59,484 nt of DNA from contig JAKSDC010000190.1 of the NCBI GenBank assembly GCA_022360275.1, positions 1 to 59,484 on the forward strand, given 5' to 3'. This document shows, in pieces, positions 7,604-16,053 of the stretch. The stretch is from Chlorobiales bacterium. Lineage in GTDB: Bacteria > Bacteroidota > Chlorobiia > Chlorobiales > Chlorobiaceae. Each line of letters starts with the position of its first letter. The first letter of the stretch is position 1. The notes beneath the pieces were generated by a model, which saw nothing but the letters and a program-made list of their open reading frames with translations, made no database searches and was not told where the DNA came from. The translations under genes were made by a program, and so were the position numbers.

Positions 7604-8662
7604 ATGCATAAAAGCATAGGAAAGGAAGACCTGCTGAAAGAACCGGTCAGGCATATCGATATCAAATCACTCGATATTGTTCCGCTTATAGAACAGATGG
7701 GAGAAACCGCATTTCAGGCACGGAACCTTTCGAGGGCGGCATTGATTCTTGACAGGATGCAGAGGGACGAGGAGTGTGCGGTTATCCTCACACTGGCAGG
7801 ATCGCTTATCAGTGCAGGCCTCAAACAGGTGATCGTCGATATGATCGAGCACAACATGGTTGATGTCATTGTTTCTACAGGGGCCAATATCGTTGACCAG
7901 GATTTTTTCGAGGCCCTGGGATTCCGCCATTACAAAGGAGATCCGTTTGCGGATGATGCTGTACTCAGGGAACTGCATATCGACCGCATTTACGATACCT
8001 ATATCGATGAGGATGAGCTCCGGATCTGTGACGACACGATGGCACTCATCGCCAACACCATGAAGCCGGGAACGTATTCTTCAAGAGAGTTTATCATGGA
8101 AATGGGCAGGTATATCGGGGAAAAGAACCTCGACAGGAACTCTGTCGTGTACAAGGCCTATGAAAAAGGCGTGCCGATTTTCGTCCCTGCGTTTTCAGAC
8201 TGTTCGGCCGGTTTCGGTCTTGTGCATCACCAGTGGAACAACCCCGGCAGGCAGGTCGCCATTGATTCCGTAAAGGATTTCCGTGAGCTGACCAGGATCA
8301 AGATAGCAAATGACAAGACCGGTATTTTTATGCTGGGCGGCGGCGTTCCGAAAAACTTTACCCAGGATATTGTGGTTGCCGCTGAGGTGCTGGGTTATAA
8401 AGGGGTGTCGATGCACACCTATGCCGTTCAGGTTACAGTTGCCGACGAGCGTGACGGGGGGCTGTCGGGTTCGACCCTGAAAGAGGCCAGCTCCTGGGGC
8501 AAGGTCGATACGGTGTTCGAACAGATGGTTTTTGCAGAAGCCACGATTGCGTTGCCCCTGTTGGCGGGGTATGCTTATCACAAACATGGCTGGAAAACCC
8601 GCAGGAGCAGAAACTTCAACGCCTTGCTCGCCGAAGAGGTGGAAGGAATAAAAAGTTGTTGA
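7604..8662 (+). CDS. Deoxyhypusine synthase-like protein
   Basis: The 352-aa product matches the deoxyhypusine synthase fold family along its length: LTLAGSLISAGLKQVIVDMI, VDVIVSTGANIVDQD, FMLGGGVPKNF and, near the C-terminus, SSWGKVD. Lys300 in SSWGK aligns with the catalytic Lys of eukaryotic DHS (in SWGKI), which carries the aminobutyl group from spermidine. Bacteria lack eIF5A, so bacterial members probably act on polyamines (homospermidine synthesis) or another target; this cannot be settled here. AAAGGA lies upstream of ATG 7604; the frame opens at 7511 but without a ribosome binding site. A transaldolase gene follows after 64 bp. Confidence 0.85.
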   Translation: MHKSIGKEDLLKEPVRHIDIKSLDIVPLIEQMGETAFQARNLSRAALILDRMQRDEECAVILTLAGSLISAGLKQVIVDMIEHNMVDVIVSTGANIVDQDFFEALGFRHYKGDPFADDAVLRELHIDRIYDTYIDEDELRICDDTMALIANTMKPGTYSSREFIMEMGRYIGEKNLDRNSVVYKAYEKGVPIFVPAFSDCSAGFGLVHHQWNNPGRQVAIDSVKDFRELTRIKIANDKTGIFMLGGGVPKNFTQDIVVAAEVLGYKGVSMHTYAVQVTVADERDGGLSGSTLKEASSWGKVDTVFEQMVFAEATIALPLLAGYAYHKHGWKTRRSRNFNALLAEEVEGIKSC

Positions 8663-8726
8663 TTTGTCGGGTCAGGGTTGCAATATAAAATATCTGTGCA
8701 TAACTAAAAACATAACGGAGCGGGGG

Positions 8727-9398
8727 ATGAAATTTTTTATTGACACGGCCGATCTTGACGAGATCAGGGCCGCCAATGATCTTGGGGTACTTGATGGCGT
8801 GACGACCAATCCTTCCCTTGTAGCGAAGATCGTTGAGGATCCGGATAACTTTACCTATGAGGATTTCAAGGACCATATAGCAAAAATCTGTGATATTGTT
8901 GGTGGTCCGGTAAGCGCCGAGGTGACCACGCTTACTGCAGACGAGATGATCTCGCAGGGCGAAGAGCTTGCATCGATCGACGAGAATGTTGTAGTGAAGT
9001 GTCCGCTTACGCTTGAAGGACTCAAGGCAATGCGCCATTTATCCGGAAACAGCATCAGGATCAACGCGACACTGGTTTTTTCGCCGACCCAGGCAATCCT
9101 TGCCGCCAAGGCGGGAGCATCCTATGTCAGTCCTTTCGTGGGGCGGCTCGATGATATCAGCACGGACGGCATGGCGCTTATCGAGCAGATCGTCACGATT
9201 TACAGGAACTACAGGTTTACAACTGAAGTCCTTGTTGCAAGCGTTCGCCACCCCCAGCATGTTGTCGAAGCAGCGATTATGGGCGCAGATGTCGCAACCA
9301 TACCGTTCAAAGTGATCGAGCAGCTTGCAAAACATCCGTTGACCGATACGGGGCTCGACCGTTTCATGAAAGATGCTGCCGTGATCAAGAACCGTTAA
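8727..9398 (+). CDS. tal: Transaldolase / fructose-6-phosphate aldolase family (short form)
   Basis: The 223-aa product is the short (MipB/TalC) type. It starts MKFFIDTADLDEI, has GVTTNPSLV, the Schiff-base lysine in VVVKCPLT, RINATLVFSPTQA and YVSPFVGRLDD, all family hallmarks. Short members act as true transaldolases or as fructose-6-phosphate aldolases; sequence alone does not separate them, though transaldolase in sugar-phosphate interconversion is more likely for an autotroph. ACGGAG precedes the ATG. The last 14 nt overlap the 3' end of the convergent alkyltransferase-like gene. Confidence 0.92.
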   Translation: MKFFIDTADLDEIRAANDLGVLDGVTTNPSLVAKIVEDPDNFTYEDFKDHIAKICDIVGGPVSAEVTTLTADEMISQGEELASIDENVVVKCPLTLEGLKAMRHLSGNSIRINATLVFSPTQAILAAKAGASYVSPFVGRLDDISTDGMALIEQIVTIYRNYRFTTEVLVASVRHPQHVVEAAIMGADVATIPFKVIEQLAKHPLTDTGLDRFMKDAAVIKNR

Positions 9399-9708
9399 AA
9401 CGGAAAAGGTGCCGTTCAAGGTTTACCGAGCCGTCAGGCCTGAATGTTACGCCTTCCGTTTCAAGCATCCGGCGCATGGTATCCGGGGTGAAAAAATGGC
9501 CTTTTCCCGTCAGTTCTCCGTTGCGGTTGACCACCCTGTGAGCAGGTACCGTTGCAAGGTCGGCCTTGTTCAGCGCCCACCCGACCATCCTTGCGGCTGA
9601 ACGCATACTTACCTGTTCGGCGATAATTCCATAGGTGGAGACCTTTCCGGGGGGAATCCGGCGAACGAGTTCATAAACCTTTTCGTAAAATGTCATGCTG
9701 GCGGTCAT
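9385..9708 (-). CDS. Alkyltransferase-like protein (ATL; MGMT family without the active cysteine)
   Basis: The 107-aa product covers the DNA-binding domain of O6-alkylguanine-DNA alkyltransferase: IPPGKVSTYGIIAEQ, SARMVGWALNK, then VPAHRVVNRNGELTG. In active MGMT the motif is PCHRV; here residue 56 is Ala (PAHRV), so alkyl transfer is impossible. ATL proteins of this kind bind O6-alkylguanine, flip it out and recruit nucleotide excision repair; that is known for the family and assumed here. The ATG at 9696 is an alternative start. The gene overlaps the 3' end of the convergent transaldolase by 14 nt. Confidence 0.88.
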   Translation of the reverse strand: MTASMTFYEKVYELVRRIPPGKVSTYGIIAEQVSMRSAARMVGWALNKADLATVPAHRVVNRNGELTGKGHFFTPDTMRRMLETEGVTFRPDGSVNLERHLFRFNGS

Positions 9709-9742
9709 TGAGCGAATAGGGCAGGGTGAGAGCTTTGTAACA

Positions 9743-10372
9743 TCAGGTATCGGCGTCAGCTGTCAAAGAAACAACCTGGATAGAGACTCTGGCAGTGCCT
9801 TTTTCATAAAACCCGAGCTTTTTGGCAGCTCCTGCACTGAGATCGATAATCCGGTCATGCGCAAAAGGACCTCGGTCGTTTACCCGTACCACAATCGATT
9901 TTCTTGTTTCAAGGTTGGTGACGCGGACATGTATGGGCAAGGGCAGGTATTTGTGGGCGGCACTCAGCTTGTCCGGGTCGAACTTCTCTCCGTTGGCTGT
10001 CATGTGCCCGCCGTCTTTTTTCCGGGTTTCATCACCATACCACGACGCAATTCCGGTTTCGCGGTAGTTGCGGGATTCCTCGACGCTCATCGGGACATAG
10101 GTTTTACCGTAGACGACGTAGGGAGCGTTTTTTACACGTCCCTGCCGGACGGCTTCCTCTGGTGAGAGGCCGTCAATTGACTCGATCTCGTCGTGGGTGA
10201 AAGGGGAGGTTACCGTCTCAACCGTGAATTTTCCGACCGAGTAGGCTGCTTTTGCCGTAGTTTTGACTACCGAGCATGAACCCAGCAGAAAAACAAGCGC
10301 TAAGCACAAAGGTATACAGTGTCGCAGGTGGCTCACGGTTCGTGTAATTACGGTTACAGTAAACAACTCCAT
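9743..10372 (-). CDS. rlpA: RlpA-family septal lipoprotein (double-psi beta-barrel)
   Basis: From ATG 10372 the 209-aa product has a signal with CLALVFLLGSC (lipobox LGSC), a linker of about 80 residues, and a C-terminal RlpA-like domain: GIASWYGDE, GGHMTANGEKFDP, LSAAHKYLPLPIHVRV, VVRVNDRGPF and IIDLSAGAAKKLGF. RlpA proteins cleave denuded peptidoglycan glycan strands at division sites. No SPOR domain follows, so septal targeting would need another route. The frame stays open to 10435, but the lipoprotein signal favours 10372. It is divergent from the alpha/beta hydrolase at 10505. Confidence 0.87.
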   Translation of the reverse strand: MELFTVTVITRTVSHLRHCIPLCLALVFLLGSCSVVKTTAKAAYSVGKFTVETVTSPFTHDEIESIDGLSPEEAVRQGRVKNAPYVVYGKTYVPMSVEESRNYRETGIASWYGDETRKKDGGHMTANGEKFDPDKLSAAHKYLPLPIHVRVTNLETRKSIVVRVNDRGPFAHDRIIDLSAGAAKKLGFYEKGTARVSIQVVSLTADADT

Positions 10373-10504
10373 TGTAAAAAAATAGTGAAAAGAGATGAGA
10401 TTTTCCATTTCCGAAAAAAGGGATCTCGACTGCAAAGGCTTGAAATAAAGCCTCGAATGGTTTTATTATAGATATGTCATCACGCAACGAGTTGTGGAGT
10501 TTTC

Positions 10505-11263
10505 ATGAAAAAGGATGCTTTTGGAGTTCTTATTATTCATGGTTTTACCGCCACCCTCGACGCGGTCAACTCGCTTATCGAGCCTCTTGAAAAGCAGCAC
10601 CTGATTGTCAGTGTTCCGATTCTCAAAGGCCATGGCGAATCATCTCCGGAAAAGCTCCGCGGCGTAACCTGGCGTGACTGGATGCAGGATGCTGATACAG
10701 CCTTTCATGAGTTATCCGGGAAAGTTGACAAGGTTTTTGTCGTCGGTCACAGCATGGGCGCTCTTATTGCTCTCAATCTCGCGGCAAAATATCAGGGGGG
10801 GCAGCTTGATTCGGTCGTTCTGGCGGCTCCTGCTTTTCGCCTGGTGTCGATGCTTGGCCCCGGAAGGCCGTTGCACTTTCTTGCCCCATTACTGCAGACA
10901 TTTATCAAAAGCTGGGATCTCAATATTGCTTTCAGCGACCGTGACGAAAAAAACCGCTCCGTCCATTACCTGTGGGCGCCTACCGACGCGATCATGTCTT
11001 TTTTCGACCTCATATCTTTTACGGAATCCCGCCTCCATGATATCCGGTGTCCTATGCTTATTCTCCACAATCGTAATGACCAGACGGTCACTCAGGGCAG
11101 TACGGATATTGCTTATAACGGGGTTGCAACACCGCCTTCCGACAAGGATGTTGTCTGGCTTGAACGTTCGGAGCACCAGATGTTCTGTGATTGTGAAAAA
11201 GCACAAGCTATCGACAGTATCGTCAAGTTCATACAATCACGTATAAGGCAAACGGTCGAGTAA
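10505..11263 (+). CDS. Alpha/beta hydrolase (carboxylesterase/monoacylglycerol lipase-like)
   Basis: The 252-aa cytosolic hydrolase begins with FGVLIIHGFTATLDAV (oxyanion-hole HGF) and has the nucleophile elbow GHSMGAL near residue 83. The acid and His are probably the Asp in ILHNRNDQTV and the His in RSEHQMF. The pattern resembles Est30-type carboxylesterases and monoacylglycerol lipases, which hydrolyse short-chain esters. The physiological substrate is unknown. GTTGTGGAG precedes the ATG. The gene stands alone between divergent rlpA and the alkaline phosphatase gene. Confidence 0.82.
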   Translation: MKKDAFGVLIIHGFTATLDAVNSLIEPLEKQHLIVSVPILKGHGESSPEKLRGVTWRDWMQDADTAFHELSGKVDKVFVVGHSMGALIALNLAAKYQGGQLDSVVLAAPAFRLVSMLGPGRPLHFLAPLLQTFIKSWDLNIAFSDRDEKNRSVHYLWAPTDAIMSFFDLISFTESRLHDIRCPMLILHNRNDQTVTQGSTDIAYNGVATPPSDKDVVWLERSEHQMFCDCEKAQAIDSIVKFIQSRIRQTVE

Positions 11264-11527
11264 AAATCCATGGCCGTTTTCTGCTCCGGCTCCTCCTTTC
11301 GGTGATATGAACGTTCTTTTCGGCAACCTTCGGGTCGTAACGAAGTTTTTAAGGGTAGTATTATTTATCAACGGAGGTTCGCTATCTTGCAAAACTGTAC
11401 ATGCTTCACAACGCATCGTATTTCTTTCATTCGAACATCATTGCAATCAGATACGGACGCCGGTTCGGCGCCGTCATCATCGAAAACAGACCTGATGAAA
11501 CAGTTCACGTCCCTCAAAGATATATCA

Positions 11528-12952
11528 ATGCTTCGGCTGGTTCGCATACTGACCCTTATAACGGCTCTTTTTACAGCTTCCTGCAGCACGACAGAAAGGG
11601 TGCATCCCGACAAAGCAAAAGACACCGTCGGGGCTCCGAAATATATTTTTTATTTCATCGGTGACGGTATGGGAATGGCTCAGGTCAAGATAGCCGATGC
11701 TGTGCTCGAAGACGGTCAATTTCTCCATATGACCACCATGCCGGTTTCCGGAATGGCCTCGACGCATGCGGAAGATCGCTACATCACCGGTTCGGCGGCA
11801 GCCGGAACAGCTCTTGCCACAGGCCACAAAACAACGATCGGGACGATTGCAAAAAACGGCAGCCGCTCAACTGACCTGAAAACCATGGCCGAAATGGCAA
11901 GGGACAAGGGTATGCGAGTCGGAATTGTTTCCAGCGTCAGCATAGACCACGCTACACCGGCCTGCTTTTACGCCCATGCGAACAGCAGGGATATGTATGC
12001 CGAAATTGCGGTTCAGATGGCCTCGAGCGGTTTTGATTACTTTGGCGGCGGTTATGCCCGCGCGGATCTCGATAGGGGGAAACCTCTTGGCAAACTGGTT
12101 AAAACCATGCAGGATAGCGGCTATGCCGTCATTCAGGGGTGGGAGGAACTGTATAAAGCCGTACCGGGTGGGAAATACTGGGCGTTCGCGAGCTATGATG
12201 GTTCCGGAGCGCTTCCTTACGCTATTGACCGTGCACCGGACAACCTCACTCTTGCCGATTTTACGAAACACGGTATCAGGCTCCTTGATAATGATCGTGG
12301 TTTTTTCCTGATGGTCGAAGGAGGCAAGATAGACTGGGCAAGCCATGCTAATGACGCAGCTACAACTGCTCATGAGGTTATTGATTTTGATCTGGCAATA
12401 GCCGAGGCACTCGAGTTTTACCGCAGTCACCCCGATGAAACGCTGATCGTGGTTACAGCGGACCATGAGTGCGGGGGCCTGGCTCTCGGATATGCCGCCA
12501 GGGGGTATGAAAGCGACCTCAGGATTCTGGGACACCAGAAACTGTCGGCCCAGGCTTTTTCCGAAAAGGTTTCGCGATGGGCCGAACGGAAGAACGTTGG
12601 TTTTTCAATGGCTCTTGACAGTGTAAAAACGTATTTCGGTCTTGGCAGTGTTCAACTGGATTCAGCATTGGCCTTGACCTCCGAAGAGAAAACAGCTCTG
12701 AAACAGGCATATACTGCAAGCATGAACGGTGACAACAGCGACGGGCATGCTTACGGTCAAGGAGACCCGCTGACCATGTCACTGAAGAAGCTGCTGAGCC
12801 ACAAGGCAGGCGTCGGGTGGACAACCAACGTGCATACGGCACTTCCAGTTCCGGTTTTCGCTATCGGCCAGGGTGCTCAAGAGTTTTGCGGGGTTTACGA
12901 CAATACGGATATCGCAAAAAGAATTATCAGGGTTGCCAATCTTTCTCCGTAG
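11528..12952 (+). CDS. Alkaline phosphatase, PhoA family, predicted lipoprotein
   Basis: From ATG 11528 the 474-aa product has a lipoprotein signal (ILTLITALFTASC, Cys19), then the PhoA fold: metal ligands in FIGDGMG, the nucleophile in ITGSAAAGTALATGHKT (Ser88), VEGGKIDWASHAND, TADHECGG and WTTNVHTALP. These supply the ligands for two zincs and magnesium. The residue before Ser88 is Gly, where E. coli PhoA has Asp101. It probably releases phosphate from organic esters outside the inner membrane. An in-frame ATG at 11495 is an alternative start; neither has a strong ribosome binding site. Confidence 0.9.
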   Translation: MLRLVRILTLITALFTASCSTTERVHPDKAKDTVGAPKYIFYFIGDGMGMAQVKIADAVLEDGQFLHMTTMPVSGMASTHAEDRYITGSAAAGTALATGHKTTIGTIAKNGSRSTDLKTMAEMARDKGMRVGIVSSVSIDHATPACFYAHANSRDMYAEIAVQMASSGFDYFGGGYARADLDRGKPLGKLVKTMQDSGYAVIQGWEELYKAVPGGKYWAFASYDGSGALPYAIDRAPDNLTLADFTKHGIRLLDNDRGFFLMVEGGKIDWASHANDAATTAHEVIDFDLAIAEALEFYRSHPDETLIVVTADHECGGLALGYAARGYESDLRILGHQKLSAQAFSEKVSRWAERKNVGFSMALDSVKTYFGLGSVQLDSALALTSEEKTALKQAYTASMNGDNSDGHAYGQGDPLTMSLKKLLSHKAGVGWTTNVHTALPVPVFAIGQGAQEFCGVYDNTDIAKRIIRVANLSP

Positions 12953-12970
12953 AAGTGTAACAACACTTCT
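12951..12970 (+). terminator. Hairpin at the alkaline phosphatase stop codon
   Basis: AGAAGTGT (12951-12958) and ACACTTCT (12963-12970) form a perfect 8-bp stem with an AACA loop overlapping the TAG stop. No T-tract follows, so it may be a weak terminator or an mRNA 3'-end stabiliser. Confidence 0.4.
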
Positions 12971-13241
12971 CGTGCTCAGCGAAGCGCTACTCTCGTGCGC
13001 ATAATTGTAATCGGGTGTGTCGGACGATTCTTTTTAAACAGCAGTTTTTTTGCTGTTATGCCCTGAAAGGCTTATTTCGCAGTAAAATAGTTGCTATTTT
13101 CTGCAATGCCCCGGAAAACTGCGGGGGTGACGGATTTTTTTATTATCTGGATCGAGCGACCGTCGAAGCGTTCCGAAAAGTCGAGAGAGCACTGGAATTG
13201 CGTTCGGTTCAGGAGTTAACAAATTGAATGCTGGAGGAAGT

Positions 13242-14228
13242 ATGGCTGATATGTCGACAACATACATGGGATTGAAACTCAGAAACCCGTTGATCGTGGG
13301 AAGTTCAGGGATGACGGAATCGGTCGAAAGTGTTCGAAAAGCTGCAGATGCCGGTGCCGGTGCGGTTGTGTTGAAATCACTTTTCGAAGAACAGATACAT
13401 AATGAATCGGGATACGCCATCGACACCAACGAGCAGCTCTATTATTATGCGCAGGCGGAAGACTATATTCGAAGCTATACACGCGGCAACGATCTCAAAC
13501 AGTATCTCGATCTCATCAGCGGGAGCAAAAGTGCCGTGGATGTCCCCGTTATTGCAAGCATCAACTGTGTTTCTTCTTCGGAGTGGACGGAATTTGCATC
13601 ACAAATACAGAGGGCTGGGGCTGACGGACTTGAACTGAACATGTTCGTGCTTCCGTCCGACCCTCGCAAGGACGGCAGGCAGAATGAAGAGGTATACCTC
13701 GATGTACTCGCAAAAGTCACAAGAGAGGTAAGTATTCCGGTTGCGGCAAAAATAAGCTATTATTTTTCCGGGCTGGCAAACATGGTTGGAAAGATATCCG
13801 CGACCGGTATCAGAGGGCTGGTGATGTTCAACAGATTCTTTTCTCCCGACATCGACATAGAGACATTCGAGGTGAAAAGTTCACATGTTTTCAGTACCCC
13901 TGAAGAACTTGCAATTTCCCTGCGCTGGGCGGCTATGCTCTCTTCCAGGATTCCCTGCGATATCGCAGCCTCGACCGGAATTCATGACGGGGAAGCGTTG
14001 ATAAAACAGCTTCTTGCGGGGGCAAAAGCCGGCCAGGTTGCCTCGGTGCTTTACAGGAAGGGATATGATGCAATTGCATCGATGCTCAGGGATCTGGATG
14101 CATATATGGGAAGGCACAACTTTTCATCCCTCGACGAAGTAATCGGCAAGTTGAGCATTGACAAGGCCGATAACCCGGCAGCCTATGAACGTGTCCAGTT
14201 TATGAAATATTTCAGCGGGATATCGTAA
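13242..14228 (+). CDS. Dihydroorotate dehydrogenase-like flavoprotein
   Basis: The 328-aa product is a TIM-barrel FMN protein of the DHOD family: YMGLKLRNPLIVGSSGM at the N-terminus, ASINCVSSSEW, LELNMFVLP, and GIHDGEALIKQLLAGA for the phosphate-binding end. This subgroup is usually annotated as dihydroorotate dehydrogenase-like in Bacteroidota and Chlorobi, beside a regular pyrD elsewhere. The canonical class 1 substrate loop is not evident, so orotate synthesis should not be assumed; a pyrimidine or other dehydrogenase role is possible. GGAGGAAGT before ATG 13242 sets the start, although the frame opens at 13224. Confidence 0.85.
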   Translation: MADMSTTYMGLKLRNPLIVGSSGMTESVESVRKAADAGAGAVVLKSLFEEQIHNESGYAIDTNEQLYYYAQAEDYIRSYTRGNDLKQYLDLISGSKSAVDVPVIASINCVSSSEWTEFASQIQRAGADGLELNMFVLPSDPRKDGRQNEEVYLDVLAKVTREVSIPVAAKISYYFSGLANMVGKISATGIRGLVMFNRFFSPDIDIETFEVKSSHVFSTPEELAISLRWAAMLSSRIPCDIAASTGIHDGEALIKQLLAGAKAGQVASVLYRKGYDAIASMLRDLDAYMGRHNFSSLDEVIGKLSIDKADNPAAYERVQFMKYFSGIS

Positions 14229-14419
14229 TTGCACTGTTGCAAGAGCATCCTGCACTGAAAGACACCTCTATTAATTGTCGGGAGTTCTTTGAGTGCAAGG
14301 CGAACGGAGCACGAAGCAATTGAAGCGCGGAATAGGTATATACTTGCAACTGTCCCTTCCTTTTCAGGTTCTTCAGGAACTGATGCAAGAAAAATGTTGG
14401 TATCGGCAAGAATTTTCAT
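14183..14419 (-). pseudogene. Degenerate PIN-domain (VapC-like) toxin remnant
   Basis: The frame begins MKILADTNIFLA, the typical first strand of PIN ribonucleases with the first catalytic Asp, and continues EPEKE. After about 20 residues the similarity fades, and the frame stops at 78 codons, against about 130 for intact VapC proteins. Part of the rest looks more like a PIN helix in another frame (14212-14409), suggesting a frameshift. The 3' part runs into the convergent DHOD-like gene. No antitoxin gene lies beside it. Confidence 0.4.
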
Positions 14420-14555
14420 ATGTACAATTGTACAGAATTACCTGCTTTTTTTTCAAAAAGAACGCAGATTATAGAAAGGCAGGGCTTTTTGGGACATGCC
14501 CGGTTGAGCGCCGGGGTTTTGTGTTTCTGCCTGTTTGAGGGGGAAAAGGTTGCTA

Positions 14556-15287
14556 TCAAAAACTTGTCGGGTTTTTAAAATTTTTGTCAAGAAAACTCCC
14601 CTCAATATTATTTGCCATTTCAACAAATCGATTTGAAGGAACTGAAAATGATACCATATCTTCAGGAATAAAGTTTCTGACCAGCACGTCGCTCAGTCCG
14701 ATAATACTTTTGGGGTTTTCTTTAAATTTTTCGCTATAAGGGATTGAAAATACCGACTGGCAACCTGAAGCAAAAGGCGTCAATACATTATCCATATTTG
14801 TAATTCTGTCATAGCTTGAAAAGGTTACAAGTTTCGTCAAGTTGGTGAGACCCGCCGGAAAAACATTTACAACTTCAATCTCCTTGTTGTTATCTATATT
14901 TTCGAGTTTTTCCATATACAGATATTTGCTTTTTGGCTTATGAATAAGGGCCGCGGATTCCCAAGTATATGCTTTTGAAATTTCAATATTTTTTTTGAAC
15001 CGTTCTTTTTCAGCGATAAATACGCCTCCATCATCCTCAAGTTCAGCAAAGCCAAAAAATTCTGCAGGACCGGTGCAAGCGCTATCATTATCCCCAGAAA
15101 AACGGATTCTTTTTCCTTTATTCATCATCATTTTTACATACATGAACATGCATACCCATTTATCCCTTCTGAAGATAAATGAGTTTTCAATTTCCTCAGA
15201 AGAAAAATACCAACCGACAGCAGGGTAATTGAATGATAAAACTTCGGTAAATTTCCTTAGACTTTCTTTCACCTGTTCTGACTTCAT
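14556..15287 (-). CDS. DUF169-family protein
   Basis: The 243-aa soluble product resembles DUF169 (COG2043): an N-terminal segment with AVGWYFSSEEI, a middle DSACTGPAEFFGFAE and a C-terminal SIIGLSDVLVRNF. No enzymatic residues are established for this family, which is common in archaea and anaerobic bacteria. The gene is clearly more AT-rich than its neighbours, with many AAA, TTT and ATT codons, and sits beside an SRPBCC gene and a PIN remnant, suggesting transfer. The ATG at 15287 has only a weak upstream AGAAAAT. Family assignment is moderate and function unknown. Confidence 0.65.
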   Translation of the reverse strand: MKSEQVKESLRKFTEVLSFNYPAVGWYFSSEEIENSFIFRRDKWVCMFMYVKMMMNKGKRIRFSGDNDSACTGPAEFFGFAELEDDGGVFIAEKERFKKNIEISKAYTWESAALIHKPKSKYLYMEKLENIDNNKEIEVVNVFPAGLTNLTKLVTFSSYDRITNMDNVLTPFASGCQSVFSIPYSEKFKENPKSIIGLSDVLVRNFIPEDMVSFSVPSNRFVEMANNIEGSFLDKNFKNPTSF

Positions 15288-15347
15288 TATTTTCTCAATA
15301 CAATTGGTTATAAATTCGAGTTGGAATCTTCAGGCTTCCAACATTAT

Positions 15348-15806
15348 CTATTCGGCGGTCGCTTCTTCATATGGATAACCTTTTCCAGTCTCCAAATAAT
15401 CCTTCAAGCTTCCCAGGAAGTAGTCCCAGCCTGCTTGGCAGATGTCAAAGCATTCAAGTTCTGGTACTAATCCTTGGTGTGTTAAAGTCACCTTGCTCCC
15501 CGTTTCATATTCTGCAATGTTCCATTTGATAGTTGTTCCTCTCCACTCATCTTTCTTTGTCATGCCTTCAAGATCGTGATTTGCCTCAGCTACCTTCCAG
15601 ACAAGAGATCGATTTTGGATGGCTTCAGACACTTCCATCACCCAACATGTCGTTTTCTCAAATCGAACGACCAACATGTCTCCGATTTGCAGAGCTTGGT
15701 TTGATGATTCCGTCCACCATTTATCAATTTCCTTAGTAATAGCTTGGTACACTGATTCAGGTTTTGTGGAGATCTGAATTTCAGTTGAATAGCTTTGATC
15801 CGACAT
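15348..15806 (-). CDS. SRPBCC/AHSA1-like small-ligand binding protein
   Basis: The 152-aa product has the START/AHSA1 pattern: an N-terminal strand TEIQISTKPESVYQAITKEIDKWW, a central GTTIKWNIAEYETGSKVTLTHQGL and a C-terminal helix QAGWDYFLGSLKDYLETG. Such proteins form a hydrophobic cavity and are often called activator of Hsp90 ATPase homologues, although in bacteria the ligand is usually unknown. AAAGGAT sits 5 nt before the ATG. It lies about 60 bp upstream of the DUF169 gene on the same strand, so the two may be cotranscribed. Confidence 0.78.
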   Translation of the reverse strand: MSDQSYSTEIQISTKPESVYQAITKEIDKWWTESSNQALQIGDMLVVRFEKTTCWVMEVSEAIQNRSLVWKVAEANHDLEGMTKKDEWRGTTIKWNIAEYETGSKVTLTHQGLVPELECFDICQAGWDYFLGSLKDYLETGKGYPYEEATAE

Positions 15807-16053
15807 GGTTTATCCTTTCGTTCTACCTAATTGATTTACGTCAATACAGTTAACGTCGCGGACAACTAAACCATAAAAAAGAAACAAAACAATAAGATGT
15901 TCCGCAACCACGAGTTATCCAGGAAACTTTGGCACAAACACGTGGCTGTCGCTGGGCTCTTCGCTAGAAAAAAGCCAAAGGCCCCGGAACGTGCCAGGAC
16001 CTCTGCAAGAGAAACGTCAAACCTGTGAGTAGTGAGAGTCTTTTCAAGCAGCC

